Under the pieces are notes generated by a model that was not told the origin of the DNA, made no database searches, and saw only the letters and a list, made by a program, of their open reading frames with translations. Source: Pantoea sp. 18069 (GTDB lineage: Bacteria > Pseudomonadota > Gammaproteobacteria > Burkholderiales > Burkholderiaceae_C). Taken from it: a stretch of 64,000 nucleotides of DNA. The translations under genes were made by a program, and so were the position numbers. Shown piece by piece: positions 54,709 through 63,988 of the stretch (its first letter is position 1; each line of letters opens with the position of its first letter). The stretch is from assembly GCF_902706035.1 (NCBI RefSeq), contig NZ_CACSJA010000015.1, forward strand, positions 1-64,000. The letters run 5' to 3'.

Positions 54709-54757
54709 TTCAATGCATTCGCATTTCAACATTTCAATAATTACCGGAGACATCACC

Positions 54758-55735
54758 ATGCACCGTCGCCTTGTCCTGGCTGCCGCCTGCAGCACCCTTT
54801 GCCTTTTCACCGCCGCTGCCCATGCGGCTGACTGGCCCACGGCCAAGCCCATCACCTGGGTCGTGCCTTTTGCGCCTGGCGGCTCGACCGACGTCGTCGC
54901 GCGCATGGTGGGGCAGGAGCTGTCGGCCGCGCTCAAGCAGTCGGTGGTGGTCGACAACCGGCCGGGCGCGGGCGGCGCGATCGGCGTGCAGGCCGTGGCC
55001 CGCGCGCCGGCCGACGGCTATACGCTCATTGGCGGCACCATCAGCACCCACGCGATCAACACGGCCCTCTACAAGAAGCTGCCCTACGACCCGATCAAGG
55101 ATTTCGAGCCGGTCACGCTGATCGCCTACGTGCCCAACGTGCTGATGGTCAACAGCGCCCTGGGCGTGAACACGTTCGAGGAACTGGTCGCATGGATACG
55201 CAAGAACCCGGAGAAGGCCTCCTATGCCTCGTCCGGCGCGGGCACCTCTACCCATCTGACCGGCGCGCAGATGGCCGAATTGATCAAGGTACCCATGCAG
55301 CACATCGCCTACAAGGGCAGCCCGCAGGCGCTGCAGGACGTGGCCGCGGGCAACGTGCCTTTCCTGTTCGACCAGCTCACGGCCGGCCTGCCGCTGGTCA
55401 AGGCCGGCAAGCTCAAGTTCCTGGCCGTGACGACCAAGACGCGCTCGCCGCTCGCGCCCGATGTGCCCACGACCGCCGAGGCGGGCTTTGCGGGCCTGGA
55501 CCTGGTGTCCTGGCAGGCGGTCTACGCGCCCAAGGGCACGCCCAGGGACGTCGTGACCCGGCTCAACACCGAAGTCGTCAAGGCACTGCGGTCGCCTGAA
55601 CTCAAAGCCAAGCTGGAGACGCAGTTCGGCATGCAGGTGGTCGGCAGCACGCCGGCCGAACTGGCCGCCGTCACCGCCGCCGACACCGCCCGGCTGGGCG
55701 AGCTGGTCCGCAGGACCGGAGCCACCACAGAGTAA
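54758..55735 (+). CDS. Bug-type periplasmic solute receptor
   Basis: 325 residues from MHRRLVLAAACSTLCLF, preceded by CCGGAGA. The signal peptide ends near AAAHAA. Family motifs: ITWVVPFAPGGSTDVVAR, VVVDNRPGAGGAIG and APADGYTLIGGT, all textbook. The glucarate-dehydratase-like gene follows 24 bp later, so the ligand is probably an aldarate or related sugar acid. Confidence 0.92.
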   Translation: MHRRLVLAAACSTLCLFTAAAHAADWPTAKPITWVVPFAPGGSTDVVARMVGQELSAALKQSVVVDNRPGAGGAIGVQAVARAPADGYTLIGGTISTHAINTALYKKLPYDPIKDFEPVTLIAYVPNVLMVNSALGVNTFEELVAWIRKNPEKASYASSGAGTSTHLTGAQMAELIKVPMQHIAYKGSPQALQDVAAGNVPFLFDQLTAGLPLVKAGKLKFLAVTTKTRSPLAPDVPTTAEAGFAGLDLVSWQAVYAPKGTPRDVVTRLNTEVVKALRSPELKAKLETQFGMQVVGSTPAELAAVTAADTARLGELVRRTGATTE

Positions 55736-55759
55736 CGAACAGAGAGACAGAAGAGCACC

Positions 55760-57034
55760 ATGGCACGCGACATCACCATCACCCACGTCCGGATCACGCC
55801 CATCGCCTTTCGCGACGGACCGCTGCTCAACGCGGCCGGCATCCACGAACCCTGGGCACTGCGTGCCATTGTCGAGATCGAGACCAGCGACGGGCGCGTC
55901 GGCATTTCCGAGACCTACGGCGACGAGCCCATGCTCAAGGTGCTCGAGCAGGCGCGCCCGCTGCTGATAGGCCTGTCGCCGTTCGCGCTCAACACCATGG
56001 AGGAGCGCGTGCGCGCGACGATCACCGCCGTGCCCGGCGCCGTGGAATTCGAGCTTGCGCCCGGCTCGCATGCCGCGAAGAATGCGCCCAAGGTGATCAG
56101 CACCTTCGAGGTCGGCATGCTCGACCTGCAAGGCCAGATCGTCGGCGCGCCCGTGGTCGACCTGCTCGGCGGCGCGGTGCGCCCGGCCGTGCCCTACAGC
56201 GCCTACCTGTTCTTCAAATATGCGGAGCATATCGGCCAGCCCTATGCGCCCGACGCCTGGGGCGAAGGCATCAGCCCCGCGCAGATCGTCGCGCAGGCGC
56301 GCCGCATGATCGCGCTCTACGGCTTCCAGAGCATCAAGCTCAAGGGCGGTGTGTTCGAGCCCGGCCACGAGGTGGCCTGCATGCAGGCGCTGGCCAAGGC
56401 CTTTCCCGGCCTGCCACTGCGCCTGGACCCGAACGCCAACTGGTCGCTGGCCGCGAGCATCGCGGCCGCGCCCGCGCTCGACGAAATCCTCGAGTACTAC
56501 GAGGACCCGACGCCTGGGCTCGAAGGCATGGCGGAACTGGCAAAGCACACCCGCCTGCCCCTGGCGACCAACATGGTGATCACCACCATGGAGGATTTCC
56601 GCAAGGGCTGCGAGATGGGCTCGGTCAAGGTGTTGCTGTCCGACCACCACTACTGGGGCGGCCTGCGCGCGACCCAGACGCTGGCGCGCATGTGCCGGCT
56701 CTGGGGGCTGGGCATGTCCATGCATTCGAACTCGCACCTGGGCATCAGCCTGATGGCCATGACCCATGTCGCGGCCAGCGTGCCCAATCTGACCTATGCC
56801 TGCGATACCCATTACCCGTGGCAGGAGGAAGAGGTGGTCAAGGGCGGCCGTATCCGCTTTGAGCAGGGCGCGGTGGCCGTGCCGACCACGCCTGGCCTGG
56901 GCGTGGAGCTGGACCGCGAGGCGCTGGCCAGGCTGCACGCCCAGCACCTTGAATGCGGCGTGCGCAACCGCGACGACCTCACGCAGATGCGCCGCTACGA
57001 CCCGTCGTTCACGGGCAGGACGCCGCGCTTCTGA
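55760..57034 (+). CDS. Glucarate-dehydratase-like enolase-superfamily enzyme
   Basis: 424 residues of the enolase superfamily. The Lys pair is in SIKLKGGVFEPGHE near 192, metal ligands in LRLDPNANW near 222, EYYEDPTPG and LLSDHHYWGG, and the His base in MHSNSHLGISL near 322. This order and spacing is that of glucarate dehydratases (GudD/GudX), which turn D-glucarate or L-idarate into 5-keto-4-deoxyglucarate. The downstream enzymes (KDG dehydratase or aldolase) are not in this window, so the exact substrate could differ. Confidence 0.85.
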   Translation: MARDITITHVRITPIAFRDGPLLNAAGIHEPWALRAIVEIETSDGRVGISETYGDEPMLKVLEQARPLLIGLSPFALNTMEERVRATITAVPGAVEFELAPGSHAAKNAPKVISTFEVGMLDLQGQIVGAPVVDLLGGAVRPAVPYSAYLFFKYAEHIGQPYAPDAWGEGISPAQIVAQARRMIALYGFQSIKLKGGVFEPGHEVACMQALAKAFPGLPLRLDPNANWSLAASIAAAPALDEILEYYEDPTPGLEGMAELAKHTRLPLATNMVITTMEDFRKGCEMGSVKVLLSDHHYWGGLRATQTLARMCRLWGLGMSMHSNSHLGISLMAMTHVAASVPNLTYACDTHYPWQEEEVVKGGRIRFEQGAVAVPTTPGLGVELDREALARLHAQHLECGVRNRDDLTQMRRYDPSFTGRTPRF

Positions 57035-58028
57035 TCTGGCGCTGGCGTTGCGCGCTCGGGCTTGCACACTGTGGGCACTTGCGTTGGCGCTGGCGCAAAA
57101 GCATTAACTCATGGGGAAAGCCAGCGCGCTGGCGCGTGCAAGCGCGTTCTTTGCGGGCGCTGCGCAAAATCAATGATTATTTGCGTGGTGGATAATCGAC
57201 GGCAATGGGTGCGCTATTCTGTTTCCAGAAAAATGCTGCATTGCAGGGGGGCGTGCATTTTTGCGCAAATGATATTCTTTGATGCGTTGAGACTTCTCAA
57301 GCCCATGGCATTGGCGCGAGGAGTGGTTCATCTGCAAAAGCAATGGCGGGCTGAAAATGGCAATCAGGCGGCCGGGAGATTTGACGACGGACCAGGGAAA
57401 ATGTCCGGCGTGGCCTGCCGGGCAGCTATGGACCGACGGCCATGGCTGCGGGCCGGATGACCGACTGTTGTTTTGACAGCGAGGGCGGTTTGTGGAGGGC
57501 GCGGGTGCGCGCCGCTGCCATTGCGCGTCTCGACGGGCAGGGGCGGCAGCCCTCCAGGATCGAACTGCCGCTCGCGCCTCCGAGCGCCCTGTGCCGCCTG
57601 CCCTCGAGAGCCTCTGCATCAACCGCCCGAGCCCTTGCTGCCAACGGGCGCCCACCGCGCTGGCACGCAATCGCCGTCGGGAATACTGCAATTTTCGCAG
57701 TTCATATCTGCGATATTCTAAGTACTGAATTCTGGTGGTACCACTAGAATTTGATGGTCCTTTTGGCAGATATTTTGCGAAAAAGGCATGAACTCCATGG
57801 GGATTCGATTTTCTTGCAAAGCATGCGGTGATTTTGCGTGCGTATTGTTTTGTCGACTCCTTTGGCTTGTGAATATCCGGAAATAGTCGGGTCATGCAGG
57901 CTGGATTATTCATTTTCTCTGATGGGGTTTTGCGGGCCATCAAGTGTTTGTCCGCCAGCGCAGCGGTTCCAGTCATTTGTGTGGGTCTGATACTTTCGAT
58001 TTATAAAGAATAGAAACAGGAGACATAT
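57035..58028. other. Gene-free 994-bp interval
   Basis: Open frames exist on both strands but lack family motifs and good starts; the 268-codon minus-strand frame across it is not convincing. Composition falls at the right end (57680-58028, AT-rich). Small symmetric sequences occur there, including CGCAG-N7-CTGCG at 57696-57712 and the larger palindrome at 57728-57751. It may hold a long leader of the next Bug gene or remnants of lost genes. Confidence 0.5.
57728..57751. promoter_or_regulatory. 24-bp palindrome with GTGGTACCAC core
   Basis: AATTCTGGTGG-TACCACTAGAATT read across 57728-57751 is symmetric except for one pair. The TGGTACCA core resembles sites of FCD-type GntR regulators. It lies about 280 bp upstream of the Bug gene at 58029. 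Confidence 0.5.
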
Positions 58029-59015
58029 ATGAACGAGATCTTGCTCAAGCGCCGCACTGTCTTGATGAGCAGCTTGTTGCTGGGCTCGGGCGTCAAGGCC
58101 CAGGCCGCGCTCGACAACTGGCCTGCGCGTTCGATCCGCATCGTGGTCGCCGGATCGGCGGGTGCCGGTGGCGATATCTTTGCCCGGCTGATCGCCGCGC
58201 CATTGCAGGAAATTCTCAAGCAGCCGGTGGTGGTGGAGCCCAAGCCCGGAGCCAACGGGCTGATCGCCTGCGATACCGTGGCCAAGGCGGCGGGTGATGG
58301 CTATACGTTGTTGTTTGCGCCGTCCTCGGCCATTCTCATCAACCCGGTCATTCACGACAAGATGCCTTACAACACGGAAAAGGATCTGACCCCCATCATC
58401 CAGGTCGGCGCCGCAGGGATACTGCTGGTGGCCAATCCTGCGACCGGGTTCAAGAACCTTGCCGACATGGTGGCCTATGCCAGGGCCCACCCGGGAAAGC
58501 TCGCCTACGGCTCCTGGGGCAATGGATCTTCCGGCCACTTGACCATGGAAGGCATCAAGGCCCATTACGGCCTGGATATGCCGCATGTGCCCTACAGGGC
58601 GCTGTCTACCGAAGTGTCCGACCTGCTGGGCAACAACATCAGCGTGGGATTTACCGACATCGCTTCACCTATTCCCCATATGCGCAACGGCAAGCTGGTC
58701 GCGCTGGGCACCACCGGCTCGCAGCGCTGGCCGGCCACGCAGGACGTGGCGAGCTTGACGGAGCAGGGCTACAAGTTCGATGCCGATGGCTGGTATGGCG
58801 TGTTTGCCCCCTCGAGCACGCCGCGCAAGATCATCGACTACCTCAATGAAGAGATCAACCGCGTGCAGAAAACCACGGAAGTGCGCCAGAAGATCGAAGG
58901 CCAGAACATGAACGTCCCGGTGGGCCAAAGCGCCAGGCAGTTTGCCGAAGCGATCAAGGCCGATGCCGCCATCTGGCAGGGCCTGGCCAATACGACCAAT
59001 CTGAAAAGCAAATAA
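58029..59015 (+). CDS. Bug-type periplasmic solute receptor (twin-arginine-like leader)
   Basis: 328 residues. The leader MNEILLKRRTVLMSSLLLGS ends near KAQAA and has a Tat-like RR pair. Family motifs: IRIVVAGSAGAGGDIFAR (the usual VPxxPGG is replaced by VAGSAGAGG), VVVEPKPGANGLIA and GDGYTLLFAPSS. It stands alone, after a long gene-free leader and before an SDR remnant that suggests a lost catabolic partner. Confidence 0.88.
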   Translation: MNEILLKRRTVLMSSLLLGSGVKAQAALDNWPARSIRIVVAGSAGAGGDIFARLIAAPLQEILKQPVVVEPKPGANGLIACDTVAKAAGDGYTLLFAPSSAILINPVIHDKMPYNTEKDLTPIIQVGAAGILLVANPATGFKNLADMVAYARAHPGKLAYGSWGNGSSGHLTMEGIKAHYGLDMPHVPYRALSTEVSDLLGNNISVGFTDIASPIPHMRNGKLVALGTTGSQRWPATQDVASLTEQGYKFDADGWYGVFAPSSTPRKIIDYLNEEINRVQKTTEVRQKIEGQNMNVPVGQSARQFAEAIKADAAIWQGLANTTNLKSK

Positions 59016-59041
59016 GCGGCTTGCTGCGCGCGCATGCGCGC

Positions 59042-59185
59042 GTCCAAGGCCGGCGCATCGGCTACCCGACGGACATCGTGAATACCGTGGTCTTTCTGGC
59101 CCGCGATGCGTTCGCTTGCGTCAACGGGCAGGACAGCGTTGTGGGTGGCGTATTTCTGAACGCCTCGCTGGCCAACCTGTACTGA
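59042..59185 (+). pseudogene. Short-chain dehydrogenase C-terminal remnant
   Basis: A frame without a start reads GRRIGYPTDIVNTVVFLARD, then NGQDSVVGGVFLN and a stop. This matches the end of classical SDR proteins (G.P.DI...V.FLAS..a..vnGq...vdGG). Only about the last 48 residues are left, directly after the Bug gene. The catalytic Tyr-Lys region and the Rossmann part are gone. Confidence 0.7.
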
Positions 59186-59262
59186 CGCCAGCCGGAGGCG
59201 TTTGCAAAAAAGTGCGCGGCCTGGGCCTTCGGGGCCAGGCCGCGGCGTTAAGCTTGGAATCT

Positions 59263-60030
59263 ATGACGCACGTCACTTTTTCACCCCCGTATATCCACCC
59301 CGACCAGGCCGCAAGCCAGCTGCGCAGCCAGGGGTATGCCGTTTTATCGCCTGCCGACGTGGCAGCCTGGATAGGTGCGACGCCCGCGCAATTGCGCACG
59401 CTCGCCGACGACTGGTCCGACCTGCCGCCCGACGAGCACCTCAAGGACGGCGGCCGCTACCGGCGCCGGCGGCATTCGTGCTTCATCGCCGAGGACGGGA
59501 ACTTGCAGCAGGTCGCGCACCGCGCGCACTGGCAGCCCGTGGAGTACAACGCGCTGCACGGCGGCATGCTGCGGCTGTTCGCACCCATGCACGACCATGT
59601 CGTGGCCCAGCCTGCGTGGCGCAAGCTGTTGATCCAGCTGGGTCATCTGTCCGACCAGGTGTTCCGGTTGCATGCGCCGCCCGCGCCCTGGTTCATCGAA
59701 TCGCACCAGTTCCGCATCGACACCAAGCAGGGCATTGGCCGACCGACGCCCGAAGGCGCGCACCGCGATGGCGTCGATCTGGTGGCCGTGTTTCTGGTCG
59801 GGCGCGAGAATGTGAAGGGCGGCGAAACGCGCGTGTTCGAAGCTTCGGGCCCGCAGGGACAACGCTTCACGCTGACCGAGCCGTGGTCGCTGATGCTGCT
59901 TGACGACGCGCGCATGATCCACGAAACCACGCCCATCCAGCCCGTGGCCGAAGGCGGCTACCGTGATACGCTGGTGGTCACCTGCCGCCGCAATGGTTTT
60001 CAGGGCGCGGAATTCGACGAGCCCGCATAA
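59263..60030 (+). CDS. 2OG-Fe(II) dioxygenase family protein
   Basis: 255 residues. The pattern AHRDGVDLVAVFLV (HxD of the iron triad) and later DARMIHETTPIQP (distal His) with YRDTLVVTCRR is that of the 2OG-Fe dioxygenase group related to L-isoleucine 4-hydroxylase (IDO), which hydroxylates free amino acids. The N-terminal half (SQGYAVLSPADVAAW) also fits. The start at 59263 excludes the SDR remnant that lies upstream in another frame. The substrate cannot be assigned. Confidence 0.8.
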   Translation: MTHVTFSPPYIHPDQAASQLRSQGYAVLSPADVAAWIGATPAQLRTLADDWSDLPPDEHLKDGGRYRRRRHSCFIAEDGNLQQVAHRAHWQPVEYNALHGGMLRLFAPMHDHVVAQPAWRKLLIQLGHLSDQVFRLHAPPAPWFIESHQFRIDTKQGIGRPTPEGAHRDGVDLVAVFLVGRENVKGGETRVFEASGPQGQRFTLTEPWSLMLLDDARMIHETTPIQPVAEGGYRDTLVVTCRRNGFQGAEFDEPA

Positions 60031-60126
60031 CTTGACAACTATCAAGGCCTGCGGCCGTGTGGCGTGCCACACTGCAGTCATGGGGCCCCAATGCGGCCTG
60101 TCGTGTTCATCTAGAGGAGAGACATC

Positions 60127-60564
60127 ATGTTCAAGCACATTCTGGTTCCGGTCGATGGCTCGTCCACATCGCTGCTCGCGGTATCCAAGGCCGCCGAACT
60201 GGCCAAGGTCTTCGGCAGCAGCGTGACGGCGGTCTATGTGGTCGACCCCTATCCTTTCACCGGCGTCGGCGCCGACTTCGCTTACGGCCAGGCCCAGTAC
60301 CTGAGCGCCGCCACGACCGAAGCGAATACCGCGCTCGAGGCCGTGCGCAAGATCATGGAAGAGGCCGGCCACCCGGTGAACACCGTGGTCGGCGAGGGCC
60401 ATGCCGTGCACGAAGGCATTGTGCGCGTGGTGGACAGCATTGGCGCCGACCTGATCGTCATGGGCTCGCACGGCCGCCGCGGCCTCGAGAAGCTGATGCT
60501 GGGCAGCGTCACCGCACGCGTGCTGCGCTCGGTGCATGTGCCGGTGCTGGTCGTGCGCCCCTGA
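60127..60564 (+). CDS. Universal stress protein (UspA family)
   Basis: 145 residues, one Usp domain. MFKHILVPVDGSSTSLLAVS at the start and the ATP-binding motif MGSHGRRGLEKLMLGSVTAR at the end show that it is a nucleotide-binding type. GAGGAGAG precedes the start. It is monocistronic; a strong terminator follows that also serves the convergent porin gene. Confidence 0.95.
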   Translation: MFKHILVPVDGSSTSLLAVSKAAELAKVFGSSVTAVYVVDPYPFTGVGADFAYGQAQYLSAATTEANTALEAVRKIMEEAGHPVNTVVGEGHAVHEGIVRVVDSIGADLIVMGSHGRRGLEKLMLGSVTARVLRSVHVPVLVVRP

Positions 60565-60584
60565 CGCCTGCGCCGCAATCACAG

Positions 60585-60612
60585 AAAAAGCCGCTGGTGA
60601 CAGCGGCTTTTT
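60585..60612. terminator. Bidirectional Rho-independent terminator
   Basis: AAAAAGCCGCTG-GTGA-CAGCGGCTTTTT, a 12-bp stem with A- and T-runs on both sides, between the uspA gene and the porin gene. Confidence 0.9.
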
Positions 60613-60617
60613 TTGAA

Positions 60618-61679
60618 TCAGAACGAATGCACCACGCCTGCCGACAGGCCCGTCGCGCGCGCCTTGTTGGCCGCGCCCTGGAAGCCATTGCGCCAGCGCG
60701 TGTTGTCCAATTCGGCGTAGACCTTGGTGCGGCGCGAGAGCTTGTATTCGGCAAAGGCCACGAGGCGGCCATAGCCGTCGTCGGCCGCACCGGTGCGCGT
60801 GCGGTCCACCTTGTAGTAGGCGGCTGTCAGGTCGGACTGCGGGGTCAGGGCCCAGGTGGCGCCCGCCGACAGCATGCGCTGCACGGTGTTCCGGTCGGCG
60901 GCGGTTTCGGCCTTGCTGCGCCCGGCGTTGGCCGCGAGGCGCACCTTGCCCCATTGGTAGGCCGCGCCCAGGGTGGCGCCGTCGAGCGTGCGCTGGTTGG
61001 CGTCCTTGAAGGTCTGGAATGCGCCGGACAGCGTCAAGGCCCTGGCCGCATAGGCCAGCCCCAGCCCGCGCGACGACAGCGCGCCGCCTTGGTCCGCGAC
61101 TTCGCCCAGGCCCCACATCGCGCGCGCCGTCAGGCCGCCCCAGCGGCCGGTGAACTTGAGCGCGTTGTCGAGCCGGTACGACCCCGAAGTCGACCCCGCA
61201 CTGCCGAACTGCATGCCCAGGCCGTGCTGGCTCAGTCCCGCGACGCCTATGCTGGGGTTGAAGCTCGCAAAGCGCATGCCCAGCGGGTCCACGGGCGAGA
61301 CCGCATCGGCCAGCGTGCTCGTCTGCCGGCCCAGGGCCAGCGTGGCCCAGCCGCTTTGCAGGGCTAGCCAGGCAGCGCGGTCAAAGTACTTGCCGGCGTT
61401 GGCCGATGCCCCGGTATCGGCGTTGAGGCCGCTCTCGAGCTGGAACAGCGCCTTGGCACCGCCGCCCAGGTCTTCGCTGGCGCGAATTCCCCAGCGGCTG
61501 GTGGTGTGGATGCCGCTGCCCAGGCTGCGGGTCGAGCCGGCCGCGGGCGCGTTGGCGGCAGTGAGGCCGCTGCCATGGCGCGCGCCCAGGTCCACGGTGC
61601 CGTAGAGCGTGACGCTGCTGGTTTGCGCTGCCGCGCAGGCGCTGGCCAGCGCGGCGCAAAGCATTGCCATTGTTTTCAT
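60618..61679 (-). CDS. Outer-membrane porin (Burkholderiales general porin type)
   Basis: 353 residues. The signal peptide MKTMAMLCAALASACAAAQ is followed by SSVTLYGTVDLGARHGSG, the standard first strand of beta-proteobacterial trimeric porins. Many alternating beta strands follow, and the protein ends VVHSF with the terminal phenylalanine needed for outer-membrane insertion. It is the last gene of a leftward operon after a Bug gene (42 bp) and a PrpF-like gene, so it may bring the same acid across the outer membrane. Confidence 0.92.
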   Translation of the reverse strand: MKTMAMLCAALASACAAAQTSSVTLYGTVDLGARHGSGLTAANAPAAGSTRSLGSGIHTTSRWGIRASEDLGGGAKALFQLESGLNADTGASANAGKYFDRAAWLALQSGWATLALGRQTSTLADAVSPVDPLGMRFASFNPSIGVAGLSQHGLGMQFGSAGSTSGSYRLDNALKFTGRWGGLTARAMWGLGEVADQGGALSSRGLGLAYAARALTLSGAFQTFKDANQRTLDGATLGAAYQWGKVRLAANAGRSKAETAADRNTVQRMLSAGATWALTPQSDLTAAYYKVDRTRTGAADDGYGRLVAFAEYKLSRRTKVYAELDNTRWRNGFQGAANKARATGLSAGVVHSF

Positions 61680-61721
61680 GCTTGTCTCCCTCTTATGGAA
61701 TTTTGAAACTGCGCAGCGTGC

Positions 61722-62717
61722 TCAATCCGCCGTGAGCTGGGCCTTGAGCACAACGCCTTTCCACTTGGCGATCTCCTGGCGCACGGTCAGCCCCAACTGC
61801 TCGGGCGTGCTGGTGTCGACCACCGCGCCTTGTTCCTCGATGCGCCGCACCACGTCCTTGTCGGCCAGCGCAGTGTTCAAGGCCTTGTTGAGCTGATCGA
61901 CCACGGGCCGCGGCGTCTTGCCCGGGGCAAACATGGCGTACCACTGGGTGACCTCGACGCCCTTGACGCCGGCCTCTTCGAGCGTGGGCACATCGGGCAG
62001 CAGCGTCGAGCGCTTGGGGCCGGCGAGCGCCAGCGCGCGCAGCTTGCCGCTCCTGACATGCGTGTAGGCCGAAAACAGGCTGGGGAACATGACCTGGGTC
62101 TGGCCGGCCATGGTGTCGTTCATCGCCGGCGCGGCGCCGCGGTAGGGCACATGGGCCATTTGCGCGCCGCTCTCGAGCTTGAAGATTTCGGCCGTGAAAT
62201 GCGGGGCCGTGCCGTTGCCTGCGGACGCGTAGTTGAAGTCCTGCGGCCTGGCCTTGGACAGCGCCACCAGATCGGCCACGGTATTGGCCGCCACCTTGGG
62301 GTTGACCACCATCAGCGTGGCCGAATAGCTGACCATGCCTATGGGCTCGAACTGCGCGATCGGGTCATAGCGCAGCTTCTGCAGCGCCGGGCTCATGCCG
62401 TGCGTGCCGATGTAGCCGAAAAGAATGGTGTGGCCGTCGGGCGCGGCGCGCGCCACATATTCGGCCGCGATGGCACCGTTGGCGCCGGCCTTGTTCTCGA
62501 CAATGACCTGTTGGCCCAGCAGGCCGGACATCTTGATCGCCACGACGCGGGCCATGGCGTCGTTGCCGCCGCCGGCGGCCGTGGGCACGACCAGCGTGAT
62601 GGGCTTGTCGGGATAGGCGCCGTGGGCCGACGGGGTCAGGAAAGGCGCGCAGACGGCGATGAGCGCGGCCGAGGCGAGCAGTGAGCGGCGTGCGGGGCGA
62701 GCGGTTGAAAGTTTCAT
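61722..62717 (-). CDS. Bug-type periplasmic solute receptor
   Basis: 331 residues from MKLSTARPARRSLLASAALI, preceded by GGAGACAAAAAA. The signal peptide ends near SAHGA. Family motifs: ITLVVPTAAGGGNDAMAR, VIVENKAGANGAIA and APDGHTILFGYIG. It sits between a PrpF-family gene (38 bp upstream) and the porin gene, so a polycarboxylate of aconitate or oxalomesaconate type is the likely ligand. Confidence 0.9.
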   Translation of the reverse strand: MKLSTARPARRSLLASAALIAVCAPFLTPSAHGAYPDKPITLVVPTAAGGGNDAMARVVAIKMSGLLGQQVIVENKAGANGAIAAEYVARAAPDGHTILFGYIGTHGMSPALQKLRYDPIAQFEPIGMVSYSATLMVVNPKVAANTVADLVALSKARPQDFNYASAGNGTAPHFTAEIFKLESGAQMAHVPYRGAAPAMNDTMAGQTQVMFPSLFSAYTHVRSGKLRALALAGPKRSTLLPDVPTLEEAGVKGVEVTQWYAMFAPGKTPRPVVDQLNKALNTALADKDVVRRIEEQGAVVDTSTPEQLGLTVRQEIAKWKGVVLKAQLTAD

Positions 62718-62755
62718 TTTTTTGTCTCCTGTCATGAAAAGTCCTGGTTTTGAAA

Positions 62756-63847
62756 TCAGTCGGTCAATGCGTTTTCCGAAACGTACAGCGTGCCCTCCAG
62801 AATCTTGCGCGCGGTGCGCACCAGCGCGGCCTGCACGAGCTTGAAGTGGCCATCCACTTCGGTGAGTTCGACGTCGACGTGGATGCGGCCCGCGGGGTGC
62901 AGCACCTCGATGCGGCGCGTGCCTGCTGCTGCGGCCTCGAAGGTGTCGGTGATCACCGTGCCCGGCAGTACATGGGCCGCGGCCACGCCGATCGCGCCGG
63001 TCACGGCATGGGAGCGGTGGCAGCGCAGCGGTGTGAAGTAGCGCGAGACCACGCTGCCCGCATGCGCACCTGCGGACACGATCACGGGCTTGGGCAGCAC
63101 GCTGTTCGAGACGTCGCCCATGCCCATGCGCCGCCCCGCCTCGCGCCGCAGCGATTCGAGCCGGCGCAGCAAGCCGGTATCGGCGTCGAGCTGCGCCGGG
63201 CTCTCGTCGCCGCGCAGACCCAGATCCGCGGCGCGCACCAGCACCATCACCTGCGCGGCGTCGATGCAGGTGACCTGCAGGCCGTCGATGGTGTCTATGC
63301 GCCGGCCCGTGGGAAAGATCTGGCCCGTGACCGCGCCCCAGGCGTCGAGGAAGTTCATCAGCACCGGCGCTGCCGTGCCCTGCACGCCGTCGATATGCAC
63401 ATTGCCTTCGTAGCGCACCTGGCCGGCGGCGGTGCAGACCTGTACATCGATCCTGGAGCGGGTGTTGACGTTGTAGACCCGCACCGTGGTGGTGTGGCCT
63501 TCGGCCGCGGCCGGCACCAGTCCCTGCTCGATCGCAAACGGCCCGACGCCGGCGAGCATGTTGCCGCAGTTGGGCCGCGTGTCGACGCGGGCTTCCTCGA
63601 CGCTGACCTGGGCGAAAAGGTAGTCGACGTCGCAGTCGGCATGCACCGATTTCGAGACGATGGCCACCTTGCTGGTCAGCGAGTTGCCGCCGCCCAGGCC
63701 ATCGATCTGCAATTCATGGGGCGAGCCCAGCGCCGCGATCAGCGTGCGGTCACGCGCCGCAGGGTCGTGCGGCAGCCAGTCGGCCAGGAAGAACGGACCC
63801 CGGGAGGTGCCGCCACGCATCAGTACGCAAGGAATTTTGTAGCTCAT
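62756..63847 (-). CDS. PrpF-family isomerase (4-oxalomesaconate tautomerase-like)
   Basis: 363 residues. The opening IPCVLMRGGTSRGPFF, DTRPNCGNMLAGVGPFAIEQ and the middle IDGVQGTAAP match the PrpF/GalD family and the paralog in the pmd operon, from which it clearly differs in sequence. Family members isomerise 4-oxalomesaconate or 2-methylaconitate; the length is close to Pseudomonas GalD. It heads the leftward PrpF-Bug-porin operon. It may act on a tricarboxylate from outside the cell rather than in the pmd route. Confidence 0.85.
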   Translation of the reverse strand: MSYKIPCVLMRGGTSRGPFFLADWLPHDPAARDRTLIAALGSPHELQIDGLGGGNSLTSKVAIVSKSVHADCDVDYLFAQVSVEEARVDTRPNCGNMLAGVGPFAIEQGLVPAAAEGHTTTVRVYNVNTRSRIDVQVCTAAGQVRYEGNVHIDGVQGTAAPVLMNFLDAWGAVTGQIFPTGRRIDTIDGLQVTCIDAAQVMVLVRAADLGLRGDESPAQLDADTGLLRRLESLRREAGRRMGMGDVSNSVLPKPVIVSAGAHAGSVVSRYFTPLRCHRSHAVTGAIGVAAAHVLPGTVITDTFEAAAAGTRRIEVLHPAGRIHVDVELTEVDGHFKLVQAALVRTARKILEGTLYVSENALTD

Positions 63848-63879
63848 GGGTCGGCATGGTGCGACGCCTGCGCTATTCT

Positions 63880-63988
63880 GTGAATTGCATTGTTGGCAAT
63901 GATTGATGCATGCAACGCAATAGGCTGTGGAGCCATTTACATGCTGGAATAGCTTGCGTGAATTGCAATGTTGCTAACGTTTGATGCA
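63880..63988. repeat. Pair of 31-bp direct repeats upstream of the PrpF operon
   Basis: GTGAATTGCATTGTTGGCAA... (63880-63910) and GTGAATTGCAATGTTGCTAA... (63958-63988) match in 26 of 31 positions and are 78 bp apart. Within the first is ATTGC-N7-GCAAT, a T-N11-A type LysR box. They lie in the promoter region of the leftward operon, and the regulator gene is probably just beyond the window. Confidence 0.6.

Noticed and set aside
54734..57067. A 777-codon minus-strand frame
   Set aside because: Antisense to the Bug and glucarate-dehydratase-like genes, both with clear catalytic or family motifs.
57170..57976. A 268-codon minus-strand frame in the gene-free interval
   Set aside because: No family motif, a Ser/Arg/Pro-rich sequence typical of untranslated GC-rich DNA, and no good ribosome-binding site. 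Left as intergenic.
57210..63881. Shared 13-mer TGCGCTATTCTGT at 57210 and 63869
   Set aside because: The surrounding sequences do not align and the distances to genes differ; probably chance or a common promoter-like word.
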